A stretch of 64,000 nt of DNA from Limnoperna fortunei (lineage: Eukaryota > Mollusca > Bivalvia > Mytilida > Modiolidae), in NCBI GenBank assembly GCA_944474755.1, contig OX104112.1:86813756-86877755 (forward strand), given 5' to 3'. The notes below the pieces were generated by a model. The model was not told the origin of the DNA, searched no databases, and worked only from the letters and a program-made list of their open reading frames with translations. Numbering within the stretch: the stretch's first letter is position 1; the number at the start of each line of letters is the position of its first letter. The position numbers and the translations under genes are program-made. This document shows positions 33,003-43,745 of this stretch, in pieces.

Positions 33003-34939
33003 AATCAAAGAATGTTTATAAGCAGAAAAATTGAAATTTGTCATATACTACAGCCAGAGAAGTTCTTTTAAATGCTTTACAGTACCGTATTAGACAAAAA
33101 ATTCTCATATTGATGATCGTCTTTTTAAAAACATGAACGTTGGAAAACCGATAAAGCTAAAGATGGTAACATAAAAGAAAACATTAATAATATATTATAT
33201 GTGACTAAAACATGGGAATATAAGTATATATTTAAATTGGGTTGAATTAGGACTCTCATTGCGCCTTTATTTGTTTTTCCGAAATGAGCTGCACATGTAG
33301 TCGAGCAGTTCCTATAAACAAATATTGTTTTTTAGTTCATAAATATTTCATAAATATTCTATGTCCGGTTGAGATCGTTGAATTAGGACATACATGTATT
33401 TATCAAAGTTAATCAGACATATGTTTGTTTTAATTAGGTGTTCATGTGCTGTAAATTTAATGACAAGAACTTTATTTAGCGGAAAATGATTTCTTGTTTA
33501 AGTTAAAATCGGTTTAATGTTATTCGAAGCTCGTACTTTGTGCAGGGCAGCTCCATACGGTTACCCCACCAACCCAATTGTTCGTGATATGAGATTATGG
33601 ATTATTAACAGTGATATATCATAACGTTTTTTTTTCAGTCTTTTATAGACTGTAAGTACAACCGATCCACTTGTGTATTTTTAATAAATAAAAATGAGGT
33701 GCACATTTGCCGAGCTGTTCCTATAAAGAACCCTCTATAAAAAAAGTGTTTGTTTTTATTGTATGTCCGGTTAAGATCGTTAAGACATAAATACATAACT
33801 CTATTTTCCAAAATATATTTATTTTACGAAAATGCCACTATCGCTTTTAAATAAACGAATTTTCACAATGTCATTTGAAGAATCTTTTCCATTTTTAGCG
33901 CAAAAAAGTAATAACAGTTGTTATGAAAAGGCATAAGTCATGAACGCAATGGGACCTAGTTATTTCTGGAAGACCTGCAACACGAGAAAACTATTTTGAT
34001 TAACTCTATTGAATAGAAAATGCATTACAGGTTTATGGAACCTTTAAAATGTATAACGATAAATTGATCATCGCTGTGCATGCTTAATTCTTATATGCAT
34101 TATGTAATATAAGATATGACATTTCAACACGAATCTAAGAAGATATTTATTAATTTTTTTAATTTAAATTTAAGTCATTTCCAGTATGCAACTGTATCAA
34201 TCCAAGACAATTAAAATGAAAACATTATTCCTGCGAGAAAAGGAATGATACTTTTACACCGTCAAAATGCATATAAATATTAACTAGGGAACTAGAAAGA
34301 ACATCACAACCGTATACACAACATTGAAAACTAAAAAGCCGAGTATTAACAAGAAGACTATAATATAGATATAAAGATCTTCAAAGTAGTCTTTAACCAA
34401 CATTTTATTGTTTACTATTATGAAATAGTACAACGTATGTTATATGGACATCAGACCTGGACATTTGACAAAATTTTGAGGGAAGTCATTAAGGACTTTA
34501 GATTTTCCGTACTAGCCAATTATTGGTCACGTCTTGAATGAACATACGTAGTATCAGAAATACAATACAAAACACAATATTAAATTGCCTATGCCAGTCA
34601 GTGGTTTAAAATATGATTGTTTTAACGCCTAATCACATGTTATAAATCTTGCATAACCAGCATGGTTAATCGAAGAATTGTGAAAGGTATTATTTAAGGA
34701 GTATAAGGAGTAAGGTTTGGTTCTATCGCTAGCATTAATATTGATAAGATGTTTGTTTAATCGACTAGTCACAACTCATGGTGCCTATCATGGAGGAAAT
34801 GTCCATGTACAAGCTGATGTTTTTACATTTTTCATAATACAGTATTCATAGGAGAATCTTAATACAATTTTAAATATATAATTGTCAAAGATGCATATCA
34901 CTCGTTTATTATTGAAAGTAATCGCTTACAAGAGCAAAA
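33003..34939. repeat. Intergenic with diverged duplicate segments
   Basis: 'aaatgagctgcacatgtagt' (33280) / 'aaatgaggtgcacatttgcc' (33692), each followed by 'cgagc(a/t)gttcctataaa', and the segment at 33390-33545 pairs with 31490-31690. The remainder is AT-rich with no gene recognised. Confidence 0.55.
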
Positions 34940-35230
34940 ATGTATGTCAAATAAAACTGAAGTTATTACCCGGAGTCCAATTCACTTTATATTTGGCACA
35001 CTTTAAAAACCTATAACTCAAAAACAGTTAATAGATTTAGCTTCTTAATCTAATTTAATACTTAGCTTATTATCATAGGTGATCGCATTAAAGAATACGA
35101 ACTGTGTGAAAAAAGTGAAGTTATCACCGGGAACTGATATTTTTTTTTGACATTTGCGCATTTTCAACGCAATAACTCCATTGCGCATTATAGTCAAATT
35201 AAACCACATTTCTGAAAATGATAATTTCAT
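34940..35230. repeat. Two-unit degenerate tandem repeat, about 160 bp
   Basis: 'aactgaagttattacccgg...ggcacactttaaaaacctataactc' is followed by 'aagtgaagttatcaccggg...gcgcattttcaacgcaataactc'. The form is like the cores of the ACGG elements, but no ends were found. Confidence 0.5.
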
Positions 35231-35510
35231 ATAAGAAAGAAGTATATCGAAGTAATTTCAAAATATCGTCATTATCACTATATTCAGCACAACCAAAATG
35301 AAGGAGACTGATGGACTTTTATTAACCTTTGAAACTTTTCGGGGAGAATATGATTGTTCGCGATTCTCGTTATCTTAATTATTATAAGTGAGGAAATAAC
35401 ACGATAAAAAATTGCTCAAAACAAATCGCACCAAGCTGATGTTGAATTATAATATTTTTTTTATTTTTATGTCGTCTTGTGGTATCTGTTACAGAGAGGG
35501 TGACGAATAT

Positions 35511-35765
35511 TTTGGCACATTGCTACTACATCTTCGCTGGCCAAATGTTACGATCGGGGACCGGATCGTAATACTTAACTAGCAATAGTGATTGCAACTG
35601 GTGCTGCATTGAATCTTGGATGAAATTAACGAATATCGTTACATTTTGGCACATTGCTACTACATCTACGCTGGCCAAATGTTACGATCGGGGACCGGAT
35701 CGTAAAACTTAACTAGCAATAGTGATTGCAACTGGTGCTGCATTGAATCTTGGATGAAATTGACT
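35511..35765. repeat. 134-bp tandem duplication carrying a palindrome
   Basis: The block starting 'tttggcacattgctactaca' (35511) recurs from 35645 with only a few changes over about 120 bp. Each unit contains TTACGATC-GGGGACCG-GATCGTAA, an inverted repeat with 8-bp arms. Near-identity implies a recent duplication. Other palindromes in the window are unrelated in sequence. Confidence 0.85.
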
Positions 35766-35945
35766 TGCGTGATATATGTTACTTTCGGAACACTCGTTAC
35801 ATGGGTTCATCGTGTTTTATTACTTGTTGTGTTTGTAAGTTTGATGGTCTTGGTACTTCTTACATTAGATTCGTAGATGACAATAATTTTGTTTCATCGT
35901 TTCATTCATTAATATAGCCATTGTCTTAATGTACAGTCCTGAAAT

Positions 35946-36149
35946 TTATGTTCCATGTTTTTCCCAGATTGCCTTAACAGGGTTTGGTATAATCTTTGTG
36001 AAATTAAGTGATAAATGCCCTTCGAAATAGTAATTATTTGTCCTGTCGACATATTTTTGGCTTGAGCGCCACTGATGATTCCTGATTTCACGTTCATCTG
36101 GTGTAGTCAGTTTTATAACTTTGGTATCTACCGAAATTATGCATAAATT
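35946..36149 (-). other. Unidentified 67-codon open segment without Met
   Basis: Between in-frame stops at 36150-36152 and 35946-35948, the minus strand reads a mixed, soluble-looking peptide containing LTTPDEREIRNHQWRSSQKY and ending AIWEKHGT. The composition is less AT-driven than chance frames here. A possible acceptor, 'tttcggtag', lies near 36132. It could be a transposon or gene remnant, or chance. No family was recognised. Confidence 0.3.
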
Positions 36150-37056
36150 TCACCCGAAAGTGTTCCTAATGCGGGGTCCCCTAGATCTTTGTATGCTACA
36201 CCTTGTTATATGGGGGCTATGACAGATCTAATTTTAATTAAACTGGAACTATCCAACACCATGCAGTAACAAGTGTATTCCTATTGCCTTCATCAAAACG
36301 GTTCGATTTATATGCTGATCCCTAGCCACCTAATGCAACTGTTTTTTTATACAAACTACAGTTGTCTTCCTAAAAAAATCATATTTGGTATGATACGATG
36401 AATTTCAGTTCATTTACAAATTTTACAACAGTTCATAATGCTGGTAACACAATATTATTGCTGTTTTAATTAGGACAGAAAAACTGTTGTATAAAAACAT
36501 CCACAATAAATAACAACTGACATGCTGATGAACAGATTTCATCGCGCCTGCCTATATGTTTAGACAATGGATATTCATTCGTTATGTTTGTATGTTATAT
36601 ACATGAAAACAATAGCATCTTCATCCTGCAAGATTGACAATAATTAGAAAATTTTGTATAAAGCACCTGCTACCATACACGCTCACAGCTATCAGAATTC
36701 ATATGTCTGATCTCGTACTGAGTTTTAAAGACGTATTATTGACCACTGCTGCGACTAAAACTAATAAATCAAACAGATGACAAATTATGAAAACATTCAA
36801 GCAATTTTTACCATTTTCATTAAAAAAAATCTATAGACCGACAAAATGACAGCTTGTCTAAAAATGTAATACTGCTTAAAAGTTGTCTCTAGTTATATCA
36901 CTGGATACAGTGTAAGATGGTTCCTAGACCTCGACCAAATAACTTTTAGTGCATTCCCAAGTGGCGTGGAGTAAGGTCCTCTCGTTGCGGGGTTGTAAGT
37001 AGGCCGAAATTTACTGTCGCAATTAATCCGATATTAGTTTTTTGATTGACCTCGAG
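36150..37056. other. Intergenic; repeat fragment at 36955-37045
   Basis: 'aagtggcg...ggtcctctcgttg' and 'aggccgaaatttactgtcgc...ttaatccgatattagttttt' match, in the same order, 58655-58690 and 58948-58995. This is a dispersed repeat present twice. The rest shows nothing recognisable. Confidence 0.55.
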
Positions 37057-38256
37057 CTAGACATCAAACAAGATGATCTTAAGAGCATGTATCGCTCACA
37101 TGACTTACAAAAAAACGCTTTAAGAGACATGATTTTTCTTGAAAATTTTTATAATAAATGCTAAAGACTTTATTTGAAGATGCTGTTTCTATGAATGTTG
37201 TCACGTAGAATTTCCAATCAGCAGCAATGTGTAGGATAATTTCAGAAAAGAAGCCGTTTTATGTTTTTCTCATAGTTTAATAAGTTAAGTGATGTTGCAT
37301 GGTGGCAGCAATCTTGAATTTTGGATCGAAACAAAAAAAACTGAAAATTAGTAGAGGTACATTTCTACAATACATTTCTACAATATCACAATTTCTTCTG
37401 AAAGTGGTTTGTGAGGAAACGAATCTTGAAATTTCAGCCAATCAGAACGCATTTGCAGCTCTGGAAGCCATGTTGAATTTCCTATCGTCTCGAAAAAGTC
37501 AAAATAATAAGATTACTATCCAAGACTCACTTCTGCATTATTTTGTTTGATAGTGTGGAACATTTTCGGAGAAGCTATTTGTGTGTTTTTCCCATAGGGT
37601 CCTATGTTAAGCTGTTTTCCACTGTGGCGGCCATCTTGGATTTTGGATCATTACCAAAATCTCAAACTTTGTAGAGGACCATCTAATGTACATTTATGCA
37701 ATATTTCAAATCAATCTGCAATGCGGTTTTTAAGCAGAAGATTTTTGAAAATTCAGCCAATCAGAACGCATTAGTGGCCCTAGAAGTCATGTTGAATATA
37801 CAATTGGCTCGAAAAACTCAAAATAAATAGATAACTATCCAACCTACATTTCCTCATAATTTGGCTTCATTGTGCGGAAAAGTTTTCAAAAAGGAGTTGT
37901 TTTGTACGTTTTTCACATAGGGTCCTGCGATGTAGGCCTTCTGGGATGTTGGAAGGGGACAAAAAACTCAAACTTTGTAGAGGACCATCTAAGGTACATT
38001 TTGCAATATTTTAAATCAATCTACCAAGCGGTTTATGAGAAGAGTTTTGAATTTCAGCCAATCAAAACGCATTATTAAACATGACAGCCATGTTTAATAT
38101 TTGATCAGCACCAAAAACTCAAACTTTGTTAAGAACCACCCATTAAACATTCCTGCTAAGTTTGGTTCCAATTGGCTAAGTTTACGGCCGACAACGACGA
38201 AGGCGACTACGGACGCCAAGTGATGAGAATAGTTCACAAAGGCTCATGGGTGCTAA
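37057..38256 (+). mobile_element. Family 1 element, divergent copy with about 290-bp units
   Basis: The start is CTAGACATC, followed by 'atcgctcacatg', as in the copy at 470. The core has three diverged units marked by 'ttgtagaggaccatctaa', 'cagccaatcagaacgcatt' and 'tagggtcct' (near 37345, 37650, 37960). The end reads 'acggacgccaagtgatgaga' and 'gctaaaa', as in the 470 and 47484 copies, but the terminal hairpin has decayed. Confidence 0.72.
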
Positions 38257-38271
38257 AAAGGTACGATTATT

Positions 38272-38769
38272 TGTTCTAGGGTTGTCAGGTAATAACGACG
38301 CCAGCCTGATCGCGGATTAGTGTTTGAAGAGTGCCACAAGCCTTAACAATAAATGGCGATTTTTCCGTCAAAACTTTTCATACTTTTACGATGAAGGTCA
38401 AAATTTGGTTCTAACCACTCCCACCAGTAAATTCAAGAATTCAGTGTTTTGAAACTTGAAGACACATGGAATTTAGTTAACGAAGCTTTTGCTATAAGGC
38501 TTTGGCTGACATGAGAACAATATACTGTAAATGTATTTCAGCTACTTTAATTGGCCGATAGAGGGGATGAAGGGACAATTTATACGAAAATATCATATCA
38601 TAATTTCCTGTCGTGATGCACAACTACAACTACCATGTTTCAGAAAACTCTGATCAGTAGTTACAAGGTGTTGCGCTTACAAGAATAGGACGACGGGAGG
38701 AGTGACTGACAGACGGACGGACCAGTCAAAAACATTGTACCCTCCGCAAATTAGTTGCGTGGGGTATAA
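38272..38769 (+). mobile_element. ACGG-type element with 3' hairpin
   Basis: GACAGACGGACGGACC precedes 'aacattg' and an imperfect hairpin, TACCCTCCGCAA-ATTAG-TTGCGTGGGGTA, ending at about 38769. The 5' limit is uncertain: CTAG at 38276 is a candidate. It lies directly behind the family 1 copy, so two elements are abutted. Confidence 0.62.
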
Positions 38770-39204
38770 TAAAGCATGACTTAGAAACGGCACATTTTTT
38801 GCTTAACTTAACTGTGAAGTGATTTTTCTATTAGAATAGAGCTTAATGTCTTTCTTTTGTGTTCAACTCTTTGAGAGTACCGCATTTTGTTAATAATCAA
38901 TAATGTCATCTATACAAGAGCGCAGCTGATACCAATTTTAATCAATTATTCGGTGGAAAAGTTTTCTCACAAGTACTTGTTCTTGCAGTCGAACAAAACA
39001 TAGAAACTTATCAAATAAACCAGCCACATTAGTAAAGCTAGCCTGTGTCAGACTAACGTAATTTTCAAGTAAACAATAAACATATGATGCATAAAAGCTT
39101 CTAACACAGGTTTATAAGCTTGCCTTGATTCGTAATAAATATTATTACATTTCGTAATTTTAGTTTCCATTTAAACAATGTATCTTTCACTAACCCATAT
39201 TTTA
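38770..39204. other. Intergenic, nothing recognised
   Basis: AT-rich link between the ACGG element and the hairpin cluster. Confidence 0.45.
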
Positions 39205-39369
39205 TGATATTGCACGATTGTGACGTTTTAACTATAAGTGATATTGCACGGCTGGCCATTTTGGTACAAGAATGACATCTAAAAATTGATTAGCCGAGCA
39301 ATATCACTAGTAATCAAAGATTAGCCGTGCAATATCACTTGTAATCAAAACGTCAGTCGTGCAATATCA
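39205..39369. repeat. Foldback with repeated TGATATTGCACGRCT
   Basis: TGATATTGCACGA (39205) and GTGATATTGCACGGCT (39239) on the left are mirrored by AGCCGTGCAATATCAC and TCGTGCAATATCA on the right (to 39369). A further AGCCGAGCAATATCAC sits between them. GACGTTTT/AAAACGTC also pair. Confidence 0.8.
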
Positions 39370-39493
39370 CAATTTATCGCTATTTTGCAGTATTTTCCTT
39401 TGATCTTTGTGTGCCATATTATTCCATCTCACTCTACTAGCGTGAGATAGGCCCATCTCAGCTCGCTGTCAAGACGTCGTTAAGTAAACACTG

Positions 39494-39501
39494 TGACGTC
39501 A
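39494..39501. promoter_or_regulatory. Perfect CRE palindrome (TGACGTCA)
   Basis: Lies in GTGACGTCAC just before the foldback at 39526. The motif is seen; no gene is near enough to assign it. Confidence 0.35.
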
Positions 39502-39525
39502 CAATGTTACAAAACAGCGATAAAC

Positions 39526-39644
39526 AGATTATTTACGTTTTATGAAACTCGATGCATTTTCTCGTCATCTCATCTCAGGGCTGTCGCCCTTCGATGAGAT
39601 ATGGACGAGAAAACGCATCTCGTTTCAAAAAACGTAAATAATCT
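39526..39644. repeat. Palindromic MITE-like repeat (AGATTATTTACGTTTT ends)
   Basis: AGATTATTTACGTTTT (39526) is mirrored by AAACGTAAATAATCT (to 39644). The arms continue as 'gaaactcgatgcattttctc' / 'gagaaaacgcatctcgtttc', then 'catctcatctc' / 'gatgagat', around a centre AGGGCTGTCGCCCT. Arms are about 50 bp with a few mismatches. Confidence 0.82.
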
Positions 39645-39819
39645 ATAAATGTTAATGTTTTTAAAATATTCACTTAAAATTGTTTTCTGCAGCAAAATAT
39701 CGAAAATTTAACACTAAAAAACATATAGTGACCATGATAACAAAATGCATGATTATAAATTCTTGTGTATAAAACAAATTATTAAGGAGATGGTAAAATG
39801 TACAGTGAAATGAAATAAA

Positions 39820-39964
39820 ACAATTATGGCAGCTCAGTGCATGCGATATCATGTTTTATGGAACACTTAAAAGGAATATCAACCTCGGCCGTTGGCCTCG
39901 GTCGATATGTCTTTTAAGTGTTCCATAAAACATGATATCGCATGCACTGAGCTGCCATAATTGT
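39820..39964. repeat. Perfect 54-bp-arm palindrome
   Basis: Bases 39820-39873 are the exact reverse complement of 39911-39964. The arm begins CAATTATGGCAGCTCAGTGC and ends GGAACACTTAAAAG. The 37-base centre still pairs in part (ATATC/GATAT) and reads CCTCGGCCGTTGGCCTCGG. No mismatch in 54 bp means a young or actively homogenised foldback. No coding capacity. Confidence 0.95.
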
Positions 39965-41841
39965 ATAAAATGACACTTGTATACTTAATATTGGAATGTT
40001 TAAAATCTCCGATGTTTTAGCAAAAAGGCGTGTTACCGACAATATTAGCCGCCGAATACTGAGATAAGAAACAATGCAATAAAAAAGTATCCCATAAACC
40101 GAAAAACCTCCATTATAAATACAGTATATCCAATATACAACCGTTATAACAATATCCAAATTGTCATGTTTTTAATGTTTTCTATTCTACTTTTTTCTAC
40201 AGTATATAACAACTTATACTATAGATACATTTATGCAAACAACCTACATCTTTTTGTTGTTTGTAGGTCGTGTTATTTTAGAAAAACGACTTTGATTTTG
40301 ACTAATATAACCTTGCTCTGGCACGTCCCAACCGTTAAGCTAATATATTTGTTTGATTTATTGAACGATTTGTGTCACGCGACCACTACCTTAGCTATAT
40401 TCAGAACGAGAACAAGTCGCCATTTCAAAAATTCGATTGGGAAAACGGGATGGCCCAAATGGGTCGTAAATTTGACTGCCAAGATCAAATTAAGGAGACA
40501 TATGTAGGGACAGAGAGTTTAACTTGTTGTGGCAACAATGAAACTACTCTTTTTTTTTATTCTAGAAAAACGTCTTTATTGTAAGATGAGCTAGGCATTC
40601 CCTAAACACGTTAGTCACTAGGGTCCACTATCAGGCGTTCTGTATGATACCCAGCATACAAACGATAAGACTTAATCGAAACCCAAAAATGCGCTGACGG
40701 TTCTGTTAGTCAATTTTATAAAACACACATTTTAATGCCATAGGAAGAAAGAGGGAAGCACATATGTTCTCCCTGCCATTGTGTGGTCTTACTTAATCAG
40801 ACTTCAGGTGGTTACTGCTTTGTATAATATAATTGCTTTCGGCTATTGAGATTACTTATTAGTTTTCTTCATACAGAATTTTGATCTCACATAATAATCT
40901 GTGGAGTCCGGATATGAAAATGTTTTAAAAGTTGTTATTCTGCTAATTTTGACAAAACGTTTAATACAGACAATTTCGTTTTCAGGAAATGGTTTATTAT
41001 CAGAAAAATGTCGATCTTTCTAGAGATAAACATTACTACAAAACTGTAGAAGCGCCGTTAATAGGATTTATACTTGAAGACATAAATGGGACTTCGTCTA
41101 ATGTAAAATAGGATTTACATCTGGAAAGACTTCCGAAACCAGATATCGTTGCAATGTGCAACTACACTTCTATTATCTTCGAAACCTTACTTATTTTCAT
41201 TAAATCGAAGATGCAAAATAAGTGATTTTCTCTGCAGAATTATTAGTTTTAAGGACCTCAGTAAAGCCAAGTATACAACGTTTTACACTCGGTTTAAACA
41301 CCTATGTTAATAGTGCATTGATCAACGAAACGCGATTTAAATTATGCAACGTAATTATAGTCTACTCTAATTTCATTATGCAGTCAAGTTAATAATAAAA
41401 AAAATCAATGATAGTAAAATTATATATCTCACGAAATAAATTTAAGTAGAATGTTGAACATGCAAAAAACATAAAGTCTTATCGCTCACCTGGTTAATAA
41501 GTCCCAAACACAATGGCACTTTAAACATGTGATCGACAAGACGAGATATACAAGACAACCCCACTTTTACACTCACACTGGCCTTGTAGGTCATAGACGC
41601 CGAAGGACGGGGGTACTCACCAGGCACGCCACATCCTCTCTACACCATGCAAGACTTGAAAACTCGATAACAGTTGCATGAACTGTTTGACAAAGAAACC
41701 ATATGACCTTGAGTCTTGGTTCACCATTTAGAATATAATAATGTCTCGTCACCATGTTAAAACTAATTAGTGTTCACGACTTGTAAAAGTATTTTAATTT
41801 GTATGGCGAATAAGTGGTCGGATCTCATGAACTTCACGATC
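39965..41841. other. Intergenic, no gene accepted
   Basis: AT-rich. 'cttatcgctcacctggttaa' at 41479 recalls the family 1 5' end (GCTCACCTGG) without the rest of the element. Open frames at 40166-40584 show no domain. Confidence 0.45.
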
Positions 41842-42330
41842 CTAACCACTCTGCCATAACATAGAAATATACATTAAAATTAAAAGTTTAAAATTACTAA
41901 AGGGAATTACACAGTTTATAACATCACCATGCAAGGCAGTCGTGGCCTCCTTGTCCAAGATAAAGTTCCCATGGATTACAACATAACTGGAAATCCAGAA
42001 AAATATAACATCTTTTCCCAAAGTTTTAAGTAATATATAAATTTGAACTATTTGTACAATAAACGGATTTTTAATTTCATAATTTTCAATAGCCTGTAGA
42101 CATGACAAAAAATCAGAACAGACAATAAATTTACTCTCATATGATGAGGCAACAATTTTAAGTGCAAGAAGAACAGCTTGTGCTTCTTGCACTAAATATA
42201 AAAGCGGATGGGAGACAGCGAGTTGCAACACGTTCTGCGAAGACAGCAACTGAAGCAACTTTATCAGCATCCTTCCATCTGTATATAAATTGCGATATGG
42301 TCAGGATAGTAAGATTTATTTCTGCGAAGT
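41842..42330 (-). pseudogene. LINE RNase H domain fragment, frameshifted
   Basis: The minus strand from about 42185 to 41842 reads an RNase H I-type segment of a non-LTR retrotransposon: EAQAVLLALKIV, then CSDFLSCLQAIENY, VQIYILLKTLGKDVIFFWIS, YVVIHGN and DKEATTALHG, ending MLWQSG before a stop. A preceding piece (FIYRWKDADKVASVAVFAER-like, about 42310-42225) lies in another frame, so at least one frameshift has occurred. Known active-site positions look partly decayed (the HVG/HGN region reads YVVIHGN). It likely belongs to the same LINE family as the C-terminus at 23374, whose sequence would follow this segment in an intact element. Non-functional. Confidence 0.82.
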
Positions 42331-43121
42331 GTTCTTCAATTATTAGTGGTTTTATTTCGGACTGTTTTGCATTCTAAAATCATAAATAAATATCGGTTTG
42401 GGGTTTAACCATGGGGGATTTTGAGGAATTTCGATCGGAGCAATTTCATCTAAATTTATACAACAACTTTACAAATGGAATTTAATTCTTAAGCCAAAAG
42501 TTGAATTTTATTATGATGTTTTTCAAAAATGTAATCCTATTCTTTAGTCAAAATGCATGACATGAACTAAGGTACAACAAACCCCATTTTAAGTGTGTGA
42601 ATAGTCAACATCCGAGTTCGGTCTATACAGAGACTAGCCTAACGTATAAGTTCTAAAATGGAAACACCATACGCTGGTGCAGATCGATGAACGTAAGTTA
42701 ACAACTGAAGAGTTGCAGTCATCGCGCATGTGAATTTTTATTCTTGTTTTAGGAAAAACAATGACTTGCAAGTATTAATGATGTCCTATGCAAATACTAA
42801 TAGAAATAAGCTTTGCTCACTGAAAAGACATCATCTATATTGCGGAATGTAAACATTAGTCCGAGATAGTGTTCTATTGCTTGCACCGGGCCTTCAGAGG
42901 GGTACAAAAACGTGTTGGCGGGAAAGCAGCACAATTAGAAAATAGAAATATCAATAGTTTGTAAAAAAAACCATTTCCTCATACCATGACAAATAAGCGG
43001 TCAATTAAAAAGTCTAACATTTGTCATATTTGATTGATTGATTAATTGATTGATTAATTGATTGATTTATTGACCAAGTAAGTTTCTTGCATGACTAAGG
43101 TAGTTTTAATTAGTGTTGGAT
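42331..43121. repeat. Intergenic with (ATTG)n near 43032
   Basis: TTGATTGATTGATTAATTGA-type tetranucleotide repeats occur at 43030-43075, next to the SINE tail. Nothing else was recognised. Confidence 0.6.
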
Positions 43122-43372
43122 TGGTTTGTTGGTTTGTTTGAATTTTGTTTAAAGCCACTTTCAGTAATTTTTCAGCTATATTATGACGTCCAGTTTTTAT
43201 TGGGGGGAGCCAGAGTACCCCGGAAAAAAACCCGTCCGTCGGTAGGAAACCTGACAATCCTTGACAATAAAGATTTGAGTCGAGCGCACCGTGCGAACCG
43301 GCCATCTTAGTGTTGACAGGCCATGTGATCAAAACTAGACGAACTACCTTGACCACTCGGCCATGTTGGGTT
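43122..43372 (-). mobile_element. Near full-length SINE
   Basis: Minus-strand head TGGCCGAGTGGTCAAGGTAG (A box), then the SINE core (GAGTCGAGCGCACCG inverse, GTACTCTGGCTCC) and the tail 'tcataatatagctgaaaaat' with (CAAA)n. The B-box region is degraded (GCGGGTT is replaced). Confidence 0.87.
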
Positions 43373-43439
43373 GGTCAGATATACTATTATAGCAGTTGTC
43401 TAATGTGATTAATGTTACAACACTATTGTACATGTTATA

Positions 43440-43745
43440 CACATGGAACGTAATATTGCGCTCTGCCAAAAAGCTTCATCAAGGGTTGACTAGGTACTGA
43501 GACGGGTTCCCAGTTGGCAGATAGGAAAGCTTGTTGGAGTGGTGTAGTTTTAAACACAAAATGGCTCACCAGGAGCCATACTGCGTAACGTGTTACACAA
43601 TGCAACGCTTCTTTTGAAAAAGAATAAACTCGCTAAAGCTGCTATTAAAAGGAAAATTTTCTGTCCTTAACCAATACTCCATATTTTGCAAGTTGCAGTC
43701 AAATTTTGTATGCCCTTTGACCCATACCATTTCCTGAATTGATTT
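43440..43745 (+). repeat. Diverged dispersed repeat, copy 1 (pair with 46430-46675)
   Basis: Shared order with copy 2: 'aacgtgtt', 'acgcttctttt', 'gct(a)ttaaaaggaaaa', 'ctcca/cccatacttttgca', 'ccatattttc/ccataccatttcc' and 'gaattgatttt'. 'gtgtttgaagagtgccac' near 38322 resembles 'gtgtttggagagtgccac' in copy 2. Divergence is high. Confidence 0.5.

Noticed and set aside
35511..35765. LTR pair of a retrotransposon
   Set aside because: TGTTACG... looks LTR-like, but the copies are directly adjacent with no internal region, primer-binding site or polypurine tract recognised. It is better described as a tandem duplication.
40372..40584. 70-codon plus frame containing YIQNENKSPFQKFDWENG
   Set aside because: It looks partly protein-like, but there is no recognised family, it overlaps another open frame, and there are no clear splice sites.
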